A DNA stretch of 64,000 nucleotides. Source: Sympetrum striolatum. Its lineage: Eukaryota; Arthropoda; Insecta; Odonata; Libellulidae. The stretch is from NCBI GenBank assembly GCA_947579665.1, contig OX388347.1, positions 24,048,562-24,112,561 of the forward strand. The letters are read 5' to 3'. The translations under genes were made by a program, and so were the position numbers. Positions 11,825 to 23,035 of the stretch are shown here, piece after piece; position 1 is the stretch's first letter, and each line of letters starts with the position of its first letter. The notes below the pieces were generated by a model. The model saw nothing but the letters and a program-made list of their open reading frames with translations. It was not told where the DNA came from and did not search any database.

Positions 11825-13540
11825 TAGATGGATACGAAGCAAAAATTTGTAAGTTCCTCAGTAGAATTTTTATTTCGATCTGTTTCTACTAATTTATGCT
11901 TTCCTCCCTTTTTTACAAGGAAAGGGTTAAAGGTATATTGCACATAAGGGCGTGCACTCGGGAAAAAATCCTAAGGAAAAAGAGTCTCACGAAGAGAGAC
12001 TTTTTTCAAGACTGTTTTTCCTTGGGATTTTTCACCCCTTTTTTATTCGAAACTTCTATGGTTTCAGAGTATATTTACTCACCAGTTACAGAACCTTCAT
12101 TTTAATGGATTAAATACCTTAAAATGGGAGAAGGTTACAAAGTAAAGTGGGAACGATGTAAATTCATTCTTGATGATAAAATGACGGGGAAGGATGTGAT
12201 AATGGCAAAATAAAGAGATTAAGAATTATGTTTGAATTTTTCATGCCGTTATTTCTGTGAAAACAATATCAAGGTCCTGTTAATTCGTCATAATTACCTT
12301 AGTAATTCTTACTTCCAGGTTTAAATAAGATATCCAATAACCGTGCATTTCTATCCCTCCCGGATTCTTCTATCTCTCAAGTCATATAAGAAACAAGCAA
12401 CTTCTATCAGCCTAATAGTGCCTAGTGGGTCTTACTCACAAGCGTTCTGCTCATTTCAACCGAGTACAATTCCATATAGATTTGTGAATTTGAAAAGGAT
12501 GTTGAAATACTTCTTTCAGTAAATAAGCTTCGATGTATTAACTTGCCTCTCTATTGTAAGCTGGTTTTTATTTTTATTTAATATATTGATATTTTACTAT
12601 TGATCCTGTTGATAAAAGCTATAACGCTCTCGAGAAACTTTATGTGGAATACATTAGAACGAGTGCTTAAATTAGTGTTACTTCATCAATTTGTTTGTCG
12701 ACCAAAATGAATTATATTTTCTTTTTTTGTTAGCAAACTATGGGACTTATCTCTATTTCTGAAGTCATTCTCAATCCATATGTTCAAGAATTTTAAAATT
12801 TTGAATCCCTCTTGTTAATCAAAATCGTTTCCTGTTGTCGTTGTATCGAGGGCATTGTGATAATTTGGTAAGGATCCTAATGACACACTTCCCAATTGTT
12901 GTAATTTTACACTAAATTCTTCGCACACGAGTTAATATTACATAACTCAATGAGCTTTGAAGAACTCAATTTACTCCGATAACAAACCAATTTTTAATTT
13001 TCCATTAAGAGAAACCTGATCCACCTATCGTCTTACCAGAATTACTTATACACACAAGCATATTGTTTTTCATACACTCTTTTGACTTAAATGTCTTTCA
13101 GTGACTAGGGAAGAGTGTTGTACCTTGCACCATGGTTAATAACTTCATAGCACGCAGTTATTCAACTATTTCGGCCATTACATGATCTTCCTTCCTTGTG
13201 GTGAGATTAATCGGTGTAGGTGGACTCGTGCGACACTAAGAATCGTTGATCATTTTTGGCTAGTCAAAGTATTTTTTTTTGTGCATTACTTAGTGCAAAT
13301 TATTAAGTTTTTGTTATAAAAAAATTGGGCGAAGGCTGTACCAGTTTATAGATCATATTTTCCTGAGTAAATTGATGTATTTTCTTCACTGTTTTATGTA
13401 AACGTTATGATCCATAAGCCATATTTATTTCAATTTGCCGCGACGTGTATCTTGAGGTCACATTGCATCTTGTACCTTAGAATAGTACTTCAAGGTTGAA
13501 TACATTGCAATAATTTTATTTTTCATTTTTCTTTGTTTTA
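11825..13540. other. AT-rich noncoding stretch with one hairpin
   Basis: Apart from the fold-back at 11.96-12.04 kb, listed separately, nothing coding or repetitive is supported. TTTTTCTTTGTTTTAG at its right end resembles a 3' splice acceptor in front of the pogo-like relic. Confidence 0.5.
11960..12038. repeat. 79-nt imperfect hairpin
   Basis: GGAAAAAATCCTAAGGAAAA on the left pairs with TTTTCCTTGGGATTTTTC on the right with few mismatches. A second small stem AGTCTC/GAGACT sits inside, giving a cruciform-like fold. It is short enough to be a degenerate MITE or a miRNA-like precursor; no target duplication is evident. Confidence 0.55.
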
Positions 13541-13544
13541 GGCC

Positions 13545-13970
13545 TAAAACCGTATACCACTATGCAAAATGGGAAATAAAACGTGAACCAGTGAATTCCC
13601 AGGCGTTGAAAAATGCAATAGAAGCCTTAAAAACCTCAGACTCTAACCTGAAAATGTCATTTCGGTAGGAAGAAAAATTCTTTGAGGTCTACAAGTCTAC
13701 TACAACGCGACAGTTGTCAAAATTCAAGAAAAGTGGAAATACTGAGAGTAAATAATGTATAAATAACGCTGCAAAGCAGGTTTTGTTATATTTGTTATAC
13801 AAGTTGCTTATATTCAAAGCGTAGCTAAAATCCAGCATGGGTTAACGAATTTTTCGTTAAGCTCTTTGAATTTAAATTCGCCGAAGCCAATAACAAAACA
13901 AAGTCCCGAAACGTGGGAGGATCAAAAAATTGCATGGGAAGAATGGATGAAGCCTTTTTTTACAATGACA
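13545..13970 (+). pseudogene. pogo/Tigger-class transposase relic (HTH_psq and CENP-B-like part)
   Basis: The first segment, at about 13549-13760, includes NSQALKNAIEALKTS and, after a stop, EVYKSTTTRQLSKF. It resembles the HTH_psq DNA-binding fold of pogo/jerky/Tigger proteins (conserved L..A..A...G, then ...y.ip.sTL). The second, at about 13861-13965, reads LFEFKFAEANN and, after a frame change, KIAWEEWMKPFF, resembling the CENP-B-like HTH signature 'lAfefAe.Nni...f....k.AGkdWl..F'. Stops and frameshifts separate the pieces and no DDE catalytic part is visible downstream. A polypyrimidine-AG acceptor-like site ends just upstream, at 13541. The identification is by motif pattern only and is weaker than for the relic at 16.9-17.3 kb. 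Confidence 0.55.
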
Positions 13971-15658
13971 TTCAGATTGAATCATTAAACACATCATTTT
14001 TGTACTATAGCTGAAGGTAGTGATTGGAAAACATACATTAGTTGACCTTTGCGGTAGATCTCGAGATGAGTCGGAATCATAAGAAATTGATTTACCTTGA
14101 TACTCAAGTTTTTAAAGGAGTCTCAACGTACAGGATGATTGTCTTAAGGAGCACGAGTCTAATGTACCTAGACCTACTTTTTATCACATGAATAAAAGAT
14201 TTTTTACTAAGTTCCGCGGTCAATTTTTATTTCAACCATGCACATAAATGCGTGGTCAGAAAGTCAGAAAAAGTCAGATATTTAAGTGGTGCGTGTTTTA
14301 TTAAAATATTCTTTTACAAATTGGTCTTTCAGTGAAAAATAAAAGAAGTGTTGCAAGGTACATACGACACCTTCCCCTACCATTCATACTGTTGAAGGTA
14401 ATTGTTAATCCTCCTCCCTCGTCAACCATCTACATTCACGGATAATGAAAAGGTTTGCTGTTCTCTTTATTTTTATCGTTCTTCAAGACAACCCTTCAAT
14501 TCTTTCAAGGTGGCAAAAATGTTTTATAAATATTTACTTACGGCATTTTAAATATATTTCATAATCCTGAATTTCATCCAGGATATAGCGCCAATTAACA
14601 ATTCAAATCCCTCCTTTGCTGAAGTAAAGAAAAACACCAACTCTTTAGACCAACAATTAAATGGGACGACCACGATGGTATTTTTAGCCGTAACATTTCC
14701 TTAGCATGTAACGGATATCAAGGTGTCTATTTGAACTACGCACCTCACAAATAACAATTTGCTGTACGTTTGTTTGATCGTAACTTCACTTTGATTTTTC
14801 ACCCTTTATTTCTTAATTCCTGTCGAAAAGAGTGTACATAAGTTAAACATTTTAAAGAAATGCCACTTAATTCACCTCCCCGATCTCCATTGTCTTACGA
14901 ATATTTTCGTGAGTATCCTGCAATATTGTGAACACCTGTCTTTTCCCTTCATTACCTCCTCTCCGGCTTTGTAATTAACCAAGATAAATTACGTTATTTC
15001 CATTTTAATTCATCTGTCTTTGAATCATCCTTTGGACAGATTTTTGGTGAAATATCGAGGTATCTTTCCATCAAAGCAACAAGAAAAACAACTTCATATC
15101 TCCACTACCAAGAAATTTAACAATATTTGAGAGATTTTTAGATTTCAGTTGTTATTTTTTATTCGATTTGATAAAATTGATTGCTGGACTTTTATTTTGC
15201 TTGCTCATTAAACCACCGACTTTGAAACGGATGGCAAACCTTCACTATTTAACTATTTTGTCGATTGTTTTTTACTGCACGGTCCATTTTAAGATTTCAT
15301 ATGAAAGAAGTATCAAATTCATGCCGCTCTGAAAGATATTTGTAGATTTTAGCTAGCCATAGGAAACTACTTAAGTGTAGCTGATAACAACACATAAGGT
15401 GCTAATTTGCTAGTGTTTCAGTAATGTTAATTCAGGTAATTTCAAAAGAATTTTCTTTTATATAAGTAATTACAGTAATTGTGTATTGATACGAGGAAAA
15501 TTCCGTAATAAAATGCCATCAATCAACCACAAAAATAGCTCTCAGAGCAATAGCATATATTCTAAATCATTATTCTATAGCTCTATAATTATTTTTATGA
15601 GCAAGGATTACTGATGATTTGGAAACATTTGAATTGCTTTTATAAGGGCATTTTCACC
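13971..15658. other. AT-rich noncoding stretch
   Basis: No supported feature. A possible continuation of the pogo-like relic was looked for downstream and not seen. Confidence 0.55.
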
Positions 15659-15855
15659 GGCCTTGGTGGCCAAGTGGATAGCATGCCATCTAAGCTATCG
15701 ATCCTACCCCAAGGTCCCGGGTTCGAATGGTCGTGTGTGTTCGTTGTTGCTGTTGCCTCGGTGAAGCACCTCCTGAAAAGTTCAGTAGAGCTTAGGGGGA
15801 CTTCACCGGTGAAGGGCAACAGCAGGTAAGCAATTAAAAAAACAAAAAAAAATAA
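15659..15855 (+). mobile_element. tRNA-derived SINE (family B) with A-rich tail
   Basis: The head begins GGCCTTGGTGG, with a perfect A box TGGCCAAGTGG (15667-15677). The B box is GGTTCGAATGG (15720-15730), two mismatches at the end. The body contains the palindrome CTTCACCGGTGAAG and GGGCAACAG, and the element ends in a run of A with one C. The body does not match family A. A clear target duplication is not visible (ATAAG occurs at both sides but is short). Confidence 0.72.
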
Positions 15856-16642
15856 GCAAAGATGAGGAACGTAAGATTATATTATATTTAGAATACGTTG
15901 TTAAAAGAATATAATGAGTGTAGAGTTAATTTACAAACAATACAACAATGAATTTTGAGTTAACGTATACGATGAAAATCTTTCGTTTGGAGATATTTCA
16001 TGGTTAAAGGGCAACAGAATGGAGATATGTATACCGCATGTTTTTAAGGAGATTTTCTGTACAAAGTATTTATTTATGTATCTTATGCGTATCTTAAGAA
16101 CGGGAAAATTAAGAAAATAGTATGCTTGTGCGTCAAAGTAGTCAGGATATTAGTAGATTCATGTATTTATAAACACTTGGCATAATTCAGTTTTACTATT
16201 TTAGAATATGAAGTTTTTCAAATATACAATTAAGAAAAAACGAATGAACAGAAATAATAGCTTGAAAAATTGCATGATATATTTTATTAGAGCGTTGGAT
16301 TACAGTATTTAAAAAGATAGCAATACGGAACATCCTCTGTTTAGGAAAATCCTAAATATTTCTGTTGCACTATTTCTTAAAGAGTGAGTTTTTATAATTC
16401 ATATCAAATCGTAGTGAAACATGAATTTAAACTTCCAAAATTTTAATATTATCATTTGAACCACAAATCACCTAAAATGGTGCTTTTGAATCAACTTAAC
16501 ATATTTATGACAGTCCAGGTACAATTCTGATCTGCTGATGGCAGATTGCCTACATTCATAATATATATTTTTAAACATCCTGATGCCAAGTGAGTATTTC
16601 TAATTGCTGTTACAAAATGTAGCAATTAAGACTTAGGGGAGA
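15856..16642. other. AT-rich noncoding stretch
   Basis: Nothing supported. GGGCAACAG near 16006 recalls the family B SINE body, but the match is too short to call. Confidence 0.5.
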
Positions 16643-16839
16643 GTTTCCTATATTGTACCACTTTGTACATTTTATTTTATATTGTTCAAATTCTTAGTTA
16701 TACAATGATTGAAATTATTTTATTTTGTTCATTGTAATATGTTACATAGAATCTGATAGTTTAATATTCATAATCACCCCGTAAACAGGAAAATATTTCT
16801 GAATTTATAAATATCAGCAAGTGGTACAAATTAGGAAAC
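16643..16839. mobile_element. MITE-like element with 20-bp terminal inverted repeats
   Basis: GTTTCCTATATTGTACCACT at the left end is the inverse of AGTGGTACAAATTAGGAAAC at the right end with two mismatches, enclosing about 157 bp of AT-rich noncoding DNA. Immediately to the right, TTAGGAAAC-TG-GTTTCCTAA is a further palindrome, so the terminal motif occurs three times. The element abuts the pogo-like relic on its downstream side and could be the terminus of that transposon or a separate MITE. No target duplication could be fixed with confidence. Confidence 0.6.
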
Positions 16840-16866
16840 TGGTTTCCTAATTAATTAGTTAATTAA

Positions 16867-17263
16867 TTAATGAGGCTGTCTGCATGACAATTTAGGATGT
16901 CTCTTCATTAAAGCATAGGAACCATCCTTTTCCTGTACTGCTTTTTTGACATTAAAGTTATGAGCTAGTCCGTTCCTTTATGCAACATCAAATGCACAAT
17001 TTTTGAAATCGGATAAGATTAAACCAAACATTATCTCTTCATATTTTAGGATGTGTTGCTCTAATTCCGCTTAAATTACTTCCGAAAATACTGCGACTAA
17101 ATATGTTGTTCTTGTTTTCAGTGTGCCTTTTTATAGTGATCTTTGCGATATTGTAAATAAGTACACATTCATTTAAACCGCAATATCCATTTAAATATGC
17201 TGCCATAGCTAAATTTGGTTCATCCACGCTCCACTCCACCACTTTCCATATTTTCCTTTGAGT
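16867..17263 (-). pseudogene. pogo/Tigger-class transposase relic, N-terminal DNA-binding region
   Basis: On the minus strand the first frame (about 17263-17040) reads WSVDEPNLAMAAYLNG then YNIAKITIKRH. This is the HTH_psq pattern of pogo/jerky/Tigger transposases (W..e.L..A....G..g...A...ynI...T.krh). After a frameshift near 17060 it continues ELEQHILKYEEIMFGL, then DFKNCAFDVA, a stop, RNGLAHNF and LMKRHPKLSCRQP. This follows the CENP-B-type HTH consensus closely (E.EE.iL..E..mFGlt..D...lAfelAe.Ngl.H.F...K..g...f.kRHP.LslRqP). The frame ends at a TAA at 16869-16867, and no DDE_1 catalytic domain follows before the inverted-repeat element. Only about 130 residues of a ~400-600 residue protein remain, with one frameshift and one internal stop, so it is inactive. 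Confidence 0.78.
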
Positions 17264-18174
17264 TCCATGTGTGATTCAAATTAAGTATTTTATTAACTAT
17301 TCAAGTTAAATAAAACGTTAAAAATAAATATGCTGCCATTGCAGTAGTCCTAAAAAATATTTGTATGTAATTGTTTCCAAGTTAGAAATTGAATTGAATA
17401 TTTGTCGTATAAACAAATCGTGACGAAGAATTTTATATATAAATAGGTATATCAATTTTTGCAACTTGAGGTTGGTTCATGTTTTGAAAACATAGTTGAT
17501 ATCTCGCATAGAAAATGGAGACATAGAATTCTTCTTTTGAAGGTGTGAATACATATCTTAGTCTAACTTTCAAACAATGAATTTTAATAAAAATTATTCA
17601 GATATATTTGTTGAAAAATTTTATATATATTTTAGAGACTTAAGTTCCCGATAGCTCTCATAGTGATATCAATTTTTAAGATATTTGTGGCTTTTCAATT
17701 AAATTTATTTCTTTATGTGAGAGAGAAATTAAATTTTTTCATTAACGTCAGTTAGTTCAAAAAATTTATTTATCAGAAACAGCAAATATCTCGACCACAA
17801 TTTTATAATTTATTAAGTATAATTGGACTGGTAGTGTGCTCATGGTAGTCCATTTTGTCTGCGTTTTCAGAGCTGGTCATATTGTTTGAACCGTGTAACA
17901 GGTCGTAGAGTTGCTTCTTATTTTATACTCTTTCGAAAGTGAGATGTAGTGAAGAAAAGCTGGGGAAAATGGATTCCTGCTATTAGGTTCTCCATTGTTC
18001 TATTAGAAAACTTCCTTGCTAAGGAGGTTATTCGTATCACATGATCAGGAAATTATGATTATTCGGCGAGCAAACGTTGCATTAATTGTTGAGAATGAAT
18101 TATTTAAGTAGTAGAATATGAGGTAGATGTTACCTTTAGGGTCCTCTGGTATTGCAATTCCCTTCAGCTGATTT
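17264..18174. other. AT-rich noncoding stretch
   Basis: No supported feature. If the pogo-like element kept its 5' terminal repeat it should lie here, but I could not identify one. Confidence 0.5.
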
Positions 18175-18175
18175 A

Positions 18176-18262
18176 ATTCATCTGAGGATGGCCGATCCAG
18201 GCTGAAACCGCTCGTTTATGAAATATACGGTGGAAAATAGTACGAGTGAATTTGTTTCTTCA
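18176..18262 (+). repeat. Possible retroelement tail motif (CTGAGGATGGCC...GAAACC type)
   Basis: CATCTGAGGATGGCCGATC followed by CAGGCTGAAACCGC resembles a short motif of the form CTGA.GATGGcc...ggccGAAAc. From memory this recurs near the 3' ends of some dispersed retroelements in animals. A single copy in the window; the assignment is recall-based and weak. Confidence 0.28.
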
Positions 18263-20205
18263 ATTAATTTATAATTTCCTTACTCATTAGAACTTTTTTT
18301 CTACCTTAAGAATTTTCGTGTTCATCGTAATTCTGGTTGAAAGTAAAGATAGGTTAAGGAAATCGTTTTATCTACTTACGAATTTGGTATCAATATTAAG
18401 TATTTCGTGCCATTATTCACTCAATACCTTTCTAATAATTAAGAATATCTTCTACAGCTACTCTTTCTCCAATTCGTGTCTTAAACATCATCCCTAGAAC
18501 TTTGTATTAACACAGCACTGTCTTTAATTGAAAACTGCACTTTTAACTAATTGTTCACATTACGAAGGTTATTTCCGTTTCATTTTCACCTCAATAGGGT
18601 ATAATAGACACGAAATACTCTCTAAGGCTATGGCACATACCATTAATTACTATATTTTAGTCTTTGCTTTTTCATCCGAAGCTGTCAGAGGTGCAGAATC
18701 AGTACACGATGTTTTTACTTATATACTAAGACCTACGTAAATCCTACTCTAAAAGATTTGAAGCAAAAACAAAATTTCGGGACTGACTCAGTATCAATTG
18801 CTCATTTTTAGGCTGGAACAATTATAATGAAATTTTTATAAATATCTTATATCAATTACTCCAAGTATTATACGGTTGTTTGCTCTGCCCTCCCAACAAT
18901 CTTTGTTAGCACAAAAGTTACCATTAAAATTTCAAGTGTACATAAAATACCGAAAACTGTATGTCTACCCTGCATCTTCTTCGATTAAAATAGGTTCCTG
19001 ATGTCAATATTTCATCGATGGAATCTTTTTCCCGGTCAAAGAAACGAATAAAAATCGTACTGTTTGGTACAGTTGGTTTTGAGGAATATATTGAAGTTAT
19101 GAACATACGGTAATAAAATCGAGGAATGGTTCATTTCTTGCTCATTTTTTAAAATTGTACTTAAATTCATGTCTTTCCAAGCGTACTTTATCTCTTTTAT
19201 ACATACGTTTTAAGAACCAAATATTATAGATCCTATTTTAACGATACAGAGAAAATAAATTTTCATAATCAGAATATTGTTTATTGCATAATAATTTTTG
19301 AATTTATAAACTATATATCATGGTAGCTAAATTAAAGTACTTGTTTATATCTCATCGTCAATTAGCGCAAATAACTTACCATTTCAACAGAATTAGAAAT
19401 TTCAAAAGATTTTTGTAATAAAATTCACAGAAATCAGCGATGTTTTGATTAAATAGAAATACTCCATGTTTGAAAGAAAAGAGACGTACTTTTTTCACAG
19501 GATTTATTTCTGAATCACCTCATTTTTTCTGTACTATTATATGAAAATATTAAAAGGGGAAATTAAAATTTCAATTGCTCCGATAATTTTTTATACACAG
19601 AGTTTAATTATAATATTATATTCCTGTAGTATAAAATGTACTGGGTATGCCGAAGCAATTTTCGATGTGTTCTATATTTCAATTTCCCCCGGCCCAGATA
19701 GGAAACTTTTTTTCTCATTGTTTTCTTTTTAACGTAATCGTTGAACCTGAATTGTTGCATTTGAATGACAAGGAACACAGAATAATTTGATTTTTAGCTA
19801 TTTTCAGACGATAATTGTTGCCTCACTGATTACATTCGGGTGTTATTTAATTACAAGGCTTAGAAAATGTATTATGATATGTAATGTAATACTCGTACTT
19901 TATTATTTCAAGCAGCTATCATTTCTCCCTTCAACTGCTTACAAGGCAGATTCACTTGGATGTAATAGATCTAAATTCTAAGACAAATATTTAATATTTA
20001 GCTTAACTATAAGTTTACGAGTAACTGAAAGTAAATATTCAATATTAGGCCCTTTTCTAATATAATTCAATTTTAAAATTAATAAAATTTTGAGCAACCC
20101 GGGAATAGAAACGTTACAAAAAATTCAAGAACCTGCTAGAAATATTTTATCAATTATCGCATTTTACTACGTTTTCTTCGCTAGTTAATATCGGTTTCTC
20201 GAGCG
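18263..20205. other. AT-rich noncoding stretch
   Basis: Short AT-rich frames only; none has recognisable domain content. Nothing else seen. Confidence 0.6.
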
Positions 20206-20209
20206 TGAG

Positions 20210-20960
20210 AATTCTTGTCATCCGCAAGAGAGTGCTCGGATGGAAAAATCAACAAGGAGCCGGCAACCGTTACTAATCTTCTTCTTCTCCTTGTCATCCA
20301 TCCTTTCTGGCAGAAATTCCCTCGCTCCTCCTTCCACTCCTCGCATCCCGACAGTGCGTTGTTAAGACTTGTAAATTATAACAGAAACTCGTAACTCACT
20401 CATTGCATTTGACACGGAGTTAGGGATGGAGGATTGGGAGGATAAAGTTGGTGGGAATTTCCGCATCGCACCGCACCAGTAACGGGAGAACGCTCGCAAT
20501 ATTAGGAATCGGGAGGGGACGTCGCGGGAGGATCGCGAAGTTTAGACGGTTAAGGAAAAGGATCTTCCACGGAATCTGAGGGAAAGAAGGTCTCCTAGGG
20601 AGGTGAAGAGGAATGGGTTGAATGATAAATGACGTCATCTCTCAAGGAAAAGAGGTCGGAGGGGGGTGGGGGATAATGCTGATCGATGGAGCGCCTCTGG
20701 GATGTAACTTTGAATCTCCCAGGAGCGGAACGGAAAGACAGGATGGGAAGAAGATCCCAGGACGATTTAGGGAGAGGAGGGTTGGTTAAAAGGGCGGAGA
20801 TATGCAAAGAGGGTGGAAGAGTCTCCTAGGCGATTTATAGGCGACTGGAAGAGGTGGTGGGGGTCTTCTCAATTGTTTCCATTCGGTAGTAGTAGGAAAG
20901 AAGATGGCGGAACCAGTTGAGGAAAGAAAGCCGTAGAGAAAGGTGTTCTAATTCCTGTAA
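20210..20960. other. GC-richer, purine-biased island
   Basis: After a CT-rich stretch to about 20345, the plus strand becomes strongly G/A-rich (20410-20940) with moderate CpG. Open frames of about 70 codons on the minus strand are proline/serine-rich artefacts of the skew. No promoter motif cluster or splice-bounded frame stands out. Confidence 0.5.
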
Positions 20961-21735
20961 AATAGATAAGGTGCATAAAGGTTAAAATGGTATAAAGGCT
21001 AAAATGATATAAATGTTAAAATAATTCGCGAGATATTCATGAATTCAAAATATGCAGATCGATAACTTTTTGCTTCTGGGTATACAAAATTGAAAAATAT
21101 AGGCATTCAGATATCATGCATTGGTTTTGTGCATAATTTATCTTATAAGTATCATTATTTTTATGCTAACACTCTGGTAAGATCGGAGTATTGTAGTTTC
21201 TTATTCATTGACTGAAATTGAACATGGCTGTCCATTACTTGTAAAGGTTGTCACAAACCGTACACGTTGATCCATGATTAACTGACTCTACGACCATTTG
21301 TGTTCACAAGAAGTCGTTAATGTTGATTTAACGAACTGTGTAACGGCTTTAAATACTATATTTTTGCTAAAATCAACAACAAAATCGAATATCTAGAAGA
21401 GGATTCAAATAATTAAATGCAACTGTCCTCAATTTTCAGTTTTTATTTTTCTTCCCCTTTCTGCGAAGACCAATTTTACTTGTTTAAGCTTCTCCATGGT
21501 GGATTCTCAGACCTTTATAATTTAAGAAATTTCATTATGATTCCATATTACTTTTTATTTGACTCATCTTATCATCTTCATTTAGCTGTGAGTAAACTGT
21601 GATGAATAGATGTGTGGTGAGTGATTGATCAGCGAATGACATATAATGACGCCTTGAAGATCAGAATTAAGATTATATTTCAACATATTTATAACATAGT
21701 GATTTTGTTTATCTTATTGTTATATTTGTTGTTTA
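20961..21735. other. AT-rich noncoding stretch
   Basis: A short direct duplication, AAGGTTAAAATGGTATA / AAGGCTAAAATGATATA, occurs at about 20978-21012. Nothing else seen. Confidence 0.5.
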
Positions 21736-21739
21736 TTAA

Positions 21740-21852
21740 AAGTTCTCCGATAACTTAGCCATTTCACACATTGGATCACACCGGGAATCAAACCCGGGAC
21801 CATTTTTTTTTCGAAGCCGAAAGCGTTCTACACCTGGTGATTTGAGTACCGT
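21740..21852 (-). mobile_element. tRNA-derived SINE (family A), antisense
   Basis: On the minus strand: TGGTCCCGGGTTTGATTCCC, then GGTGTGATCCAATGTGTGAA, ATGGCTAAG and a weak A-rich tail. This matches the 5.2-kb copy through the T arm and body (CCAATGTGCGAAATG). A run of nine A (T on the plus strand) interrupts the head just before the T arm, so the 5' half is disrupted. Confidence 0.78.
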
Positions 21853-22139
21853 TATTATTATTTTATATTTAGATTCCTGGTATAGTTTAGATTATTCGAT
21901 TTCCGGTTGCGTTTTGTGTGACATTTGTGGTGTGTGGTGTTTTTTTGTAAATGTTGAGGATTCTTAAGGAAATCGCGGAACATTGAGAATAATGCGGAAT
22001 AGTTCTAATTTCATTGGTAATAATTGTTCTCAAGCGTACTATAGTTTTCATGTTTTTCAGCGCAAAGGCAAGGGAAATATTTGGAAAGGATGCTCGTCTA
22101 TGCTTTCGATACTGGAGTTTCGTAATTGATAGGTGATGC

Positions 22140-22690
22140 AAGCCTAGGAAATTGATTTCCGCCTGTTTGAAATGGCTGCAGGGGAGCTGTTCCCAAGTTA
22201 AGTGTATTGGAGATAACGACCCGCAAGTCGCTCGCTAATACTAAGTTTGCCGATCGCAAAGAGTTGCCTAGCAAACTCTTTGCATCTGTCTGAAGATGGT
22301 GTCGCCCAGGGCGTGCGTGGGTTTTGATAGGGATTTGTAAAGGAAGCGCGCTAAGGTTGGAAGATTGGCGGGTGGAAAGAGATGCGGGAGTTGGTGTGTG
22401 AAGAATTGCGGGTGTGTGCGAAGGGTAATGAAGGAGGCGGGTTCTGGAGTGACTGTGGGAGTCTCGGCGACGGTAGACATCCGTCTCTTCGGTGAATGCA
22501 AAGCCGAACAGGAGGAGGGGGTCGGAGATTAAGGAAGTTTAATATTACGCATTATGGCACCCTCGCTCTTTCTCCCTTCCCTTCGTTGGGCGTTCCCCTT
22601 ACTTGGGCGCTGCTGCACGGAAATACTTGCACGTGAGGGGAATGGGTGCGGAGGGACCCTCTTTGTGGGAGGTTGGAAAATGGATTTCAT
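22140..22690. other. GC-richer, purine-biased island
   Basis: Raised GC with several CpGs near the left edge (CGACCCGCAAGTCGCTCGC) and G-rich, GT-rich sequence to 22540, then a short pyrimidine run. An open minus-strand frame of 77 codons is low-complexity. It may be regulatory; no exon is supported. Confidence 0.4.
22256..22283. repeat. Perfect 10-bp stem-loop
   Basis: GCAAAGAGTT and AACTCTTTGC are exact inverse copies around the 8-nt loop GCCTAGCA. A second copy of the AGTTTGC motif lies just upstream. Function unknown. Confidence 0.75.
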
Positions 22691-23035
22691 AACATAAGAA
22701 GTGAGAGAATCATATCTATTCGTTGAAGAATGAAGGAAATGTCTCCATAATGAGAATCAAAAATTTCTAGAGAAGGTTAACAAAGAATGAGGTTCGATAA
22801 AATACTACAAAATAATCTTATTCAATGAAGCTCGTACTTACCGCCATTTTGTTTTCTGATATTACATATGTCTTTATACAACACAACAGCCTTTTACTGT
22901 ACTCTCCTTTCTTACGATCTTCAAGTATCCTTCCTTCTATCATTATCTTTATCAATCCATCGCTTCTTGATATCTGATCTTTTTTTCTGCTCTCTTTTCA
23001 ATGTAATTTCTCTGATACCTTTCTTTTTATTAAAC

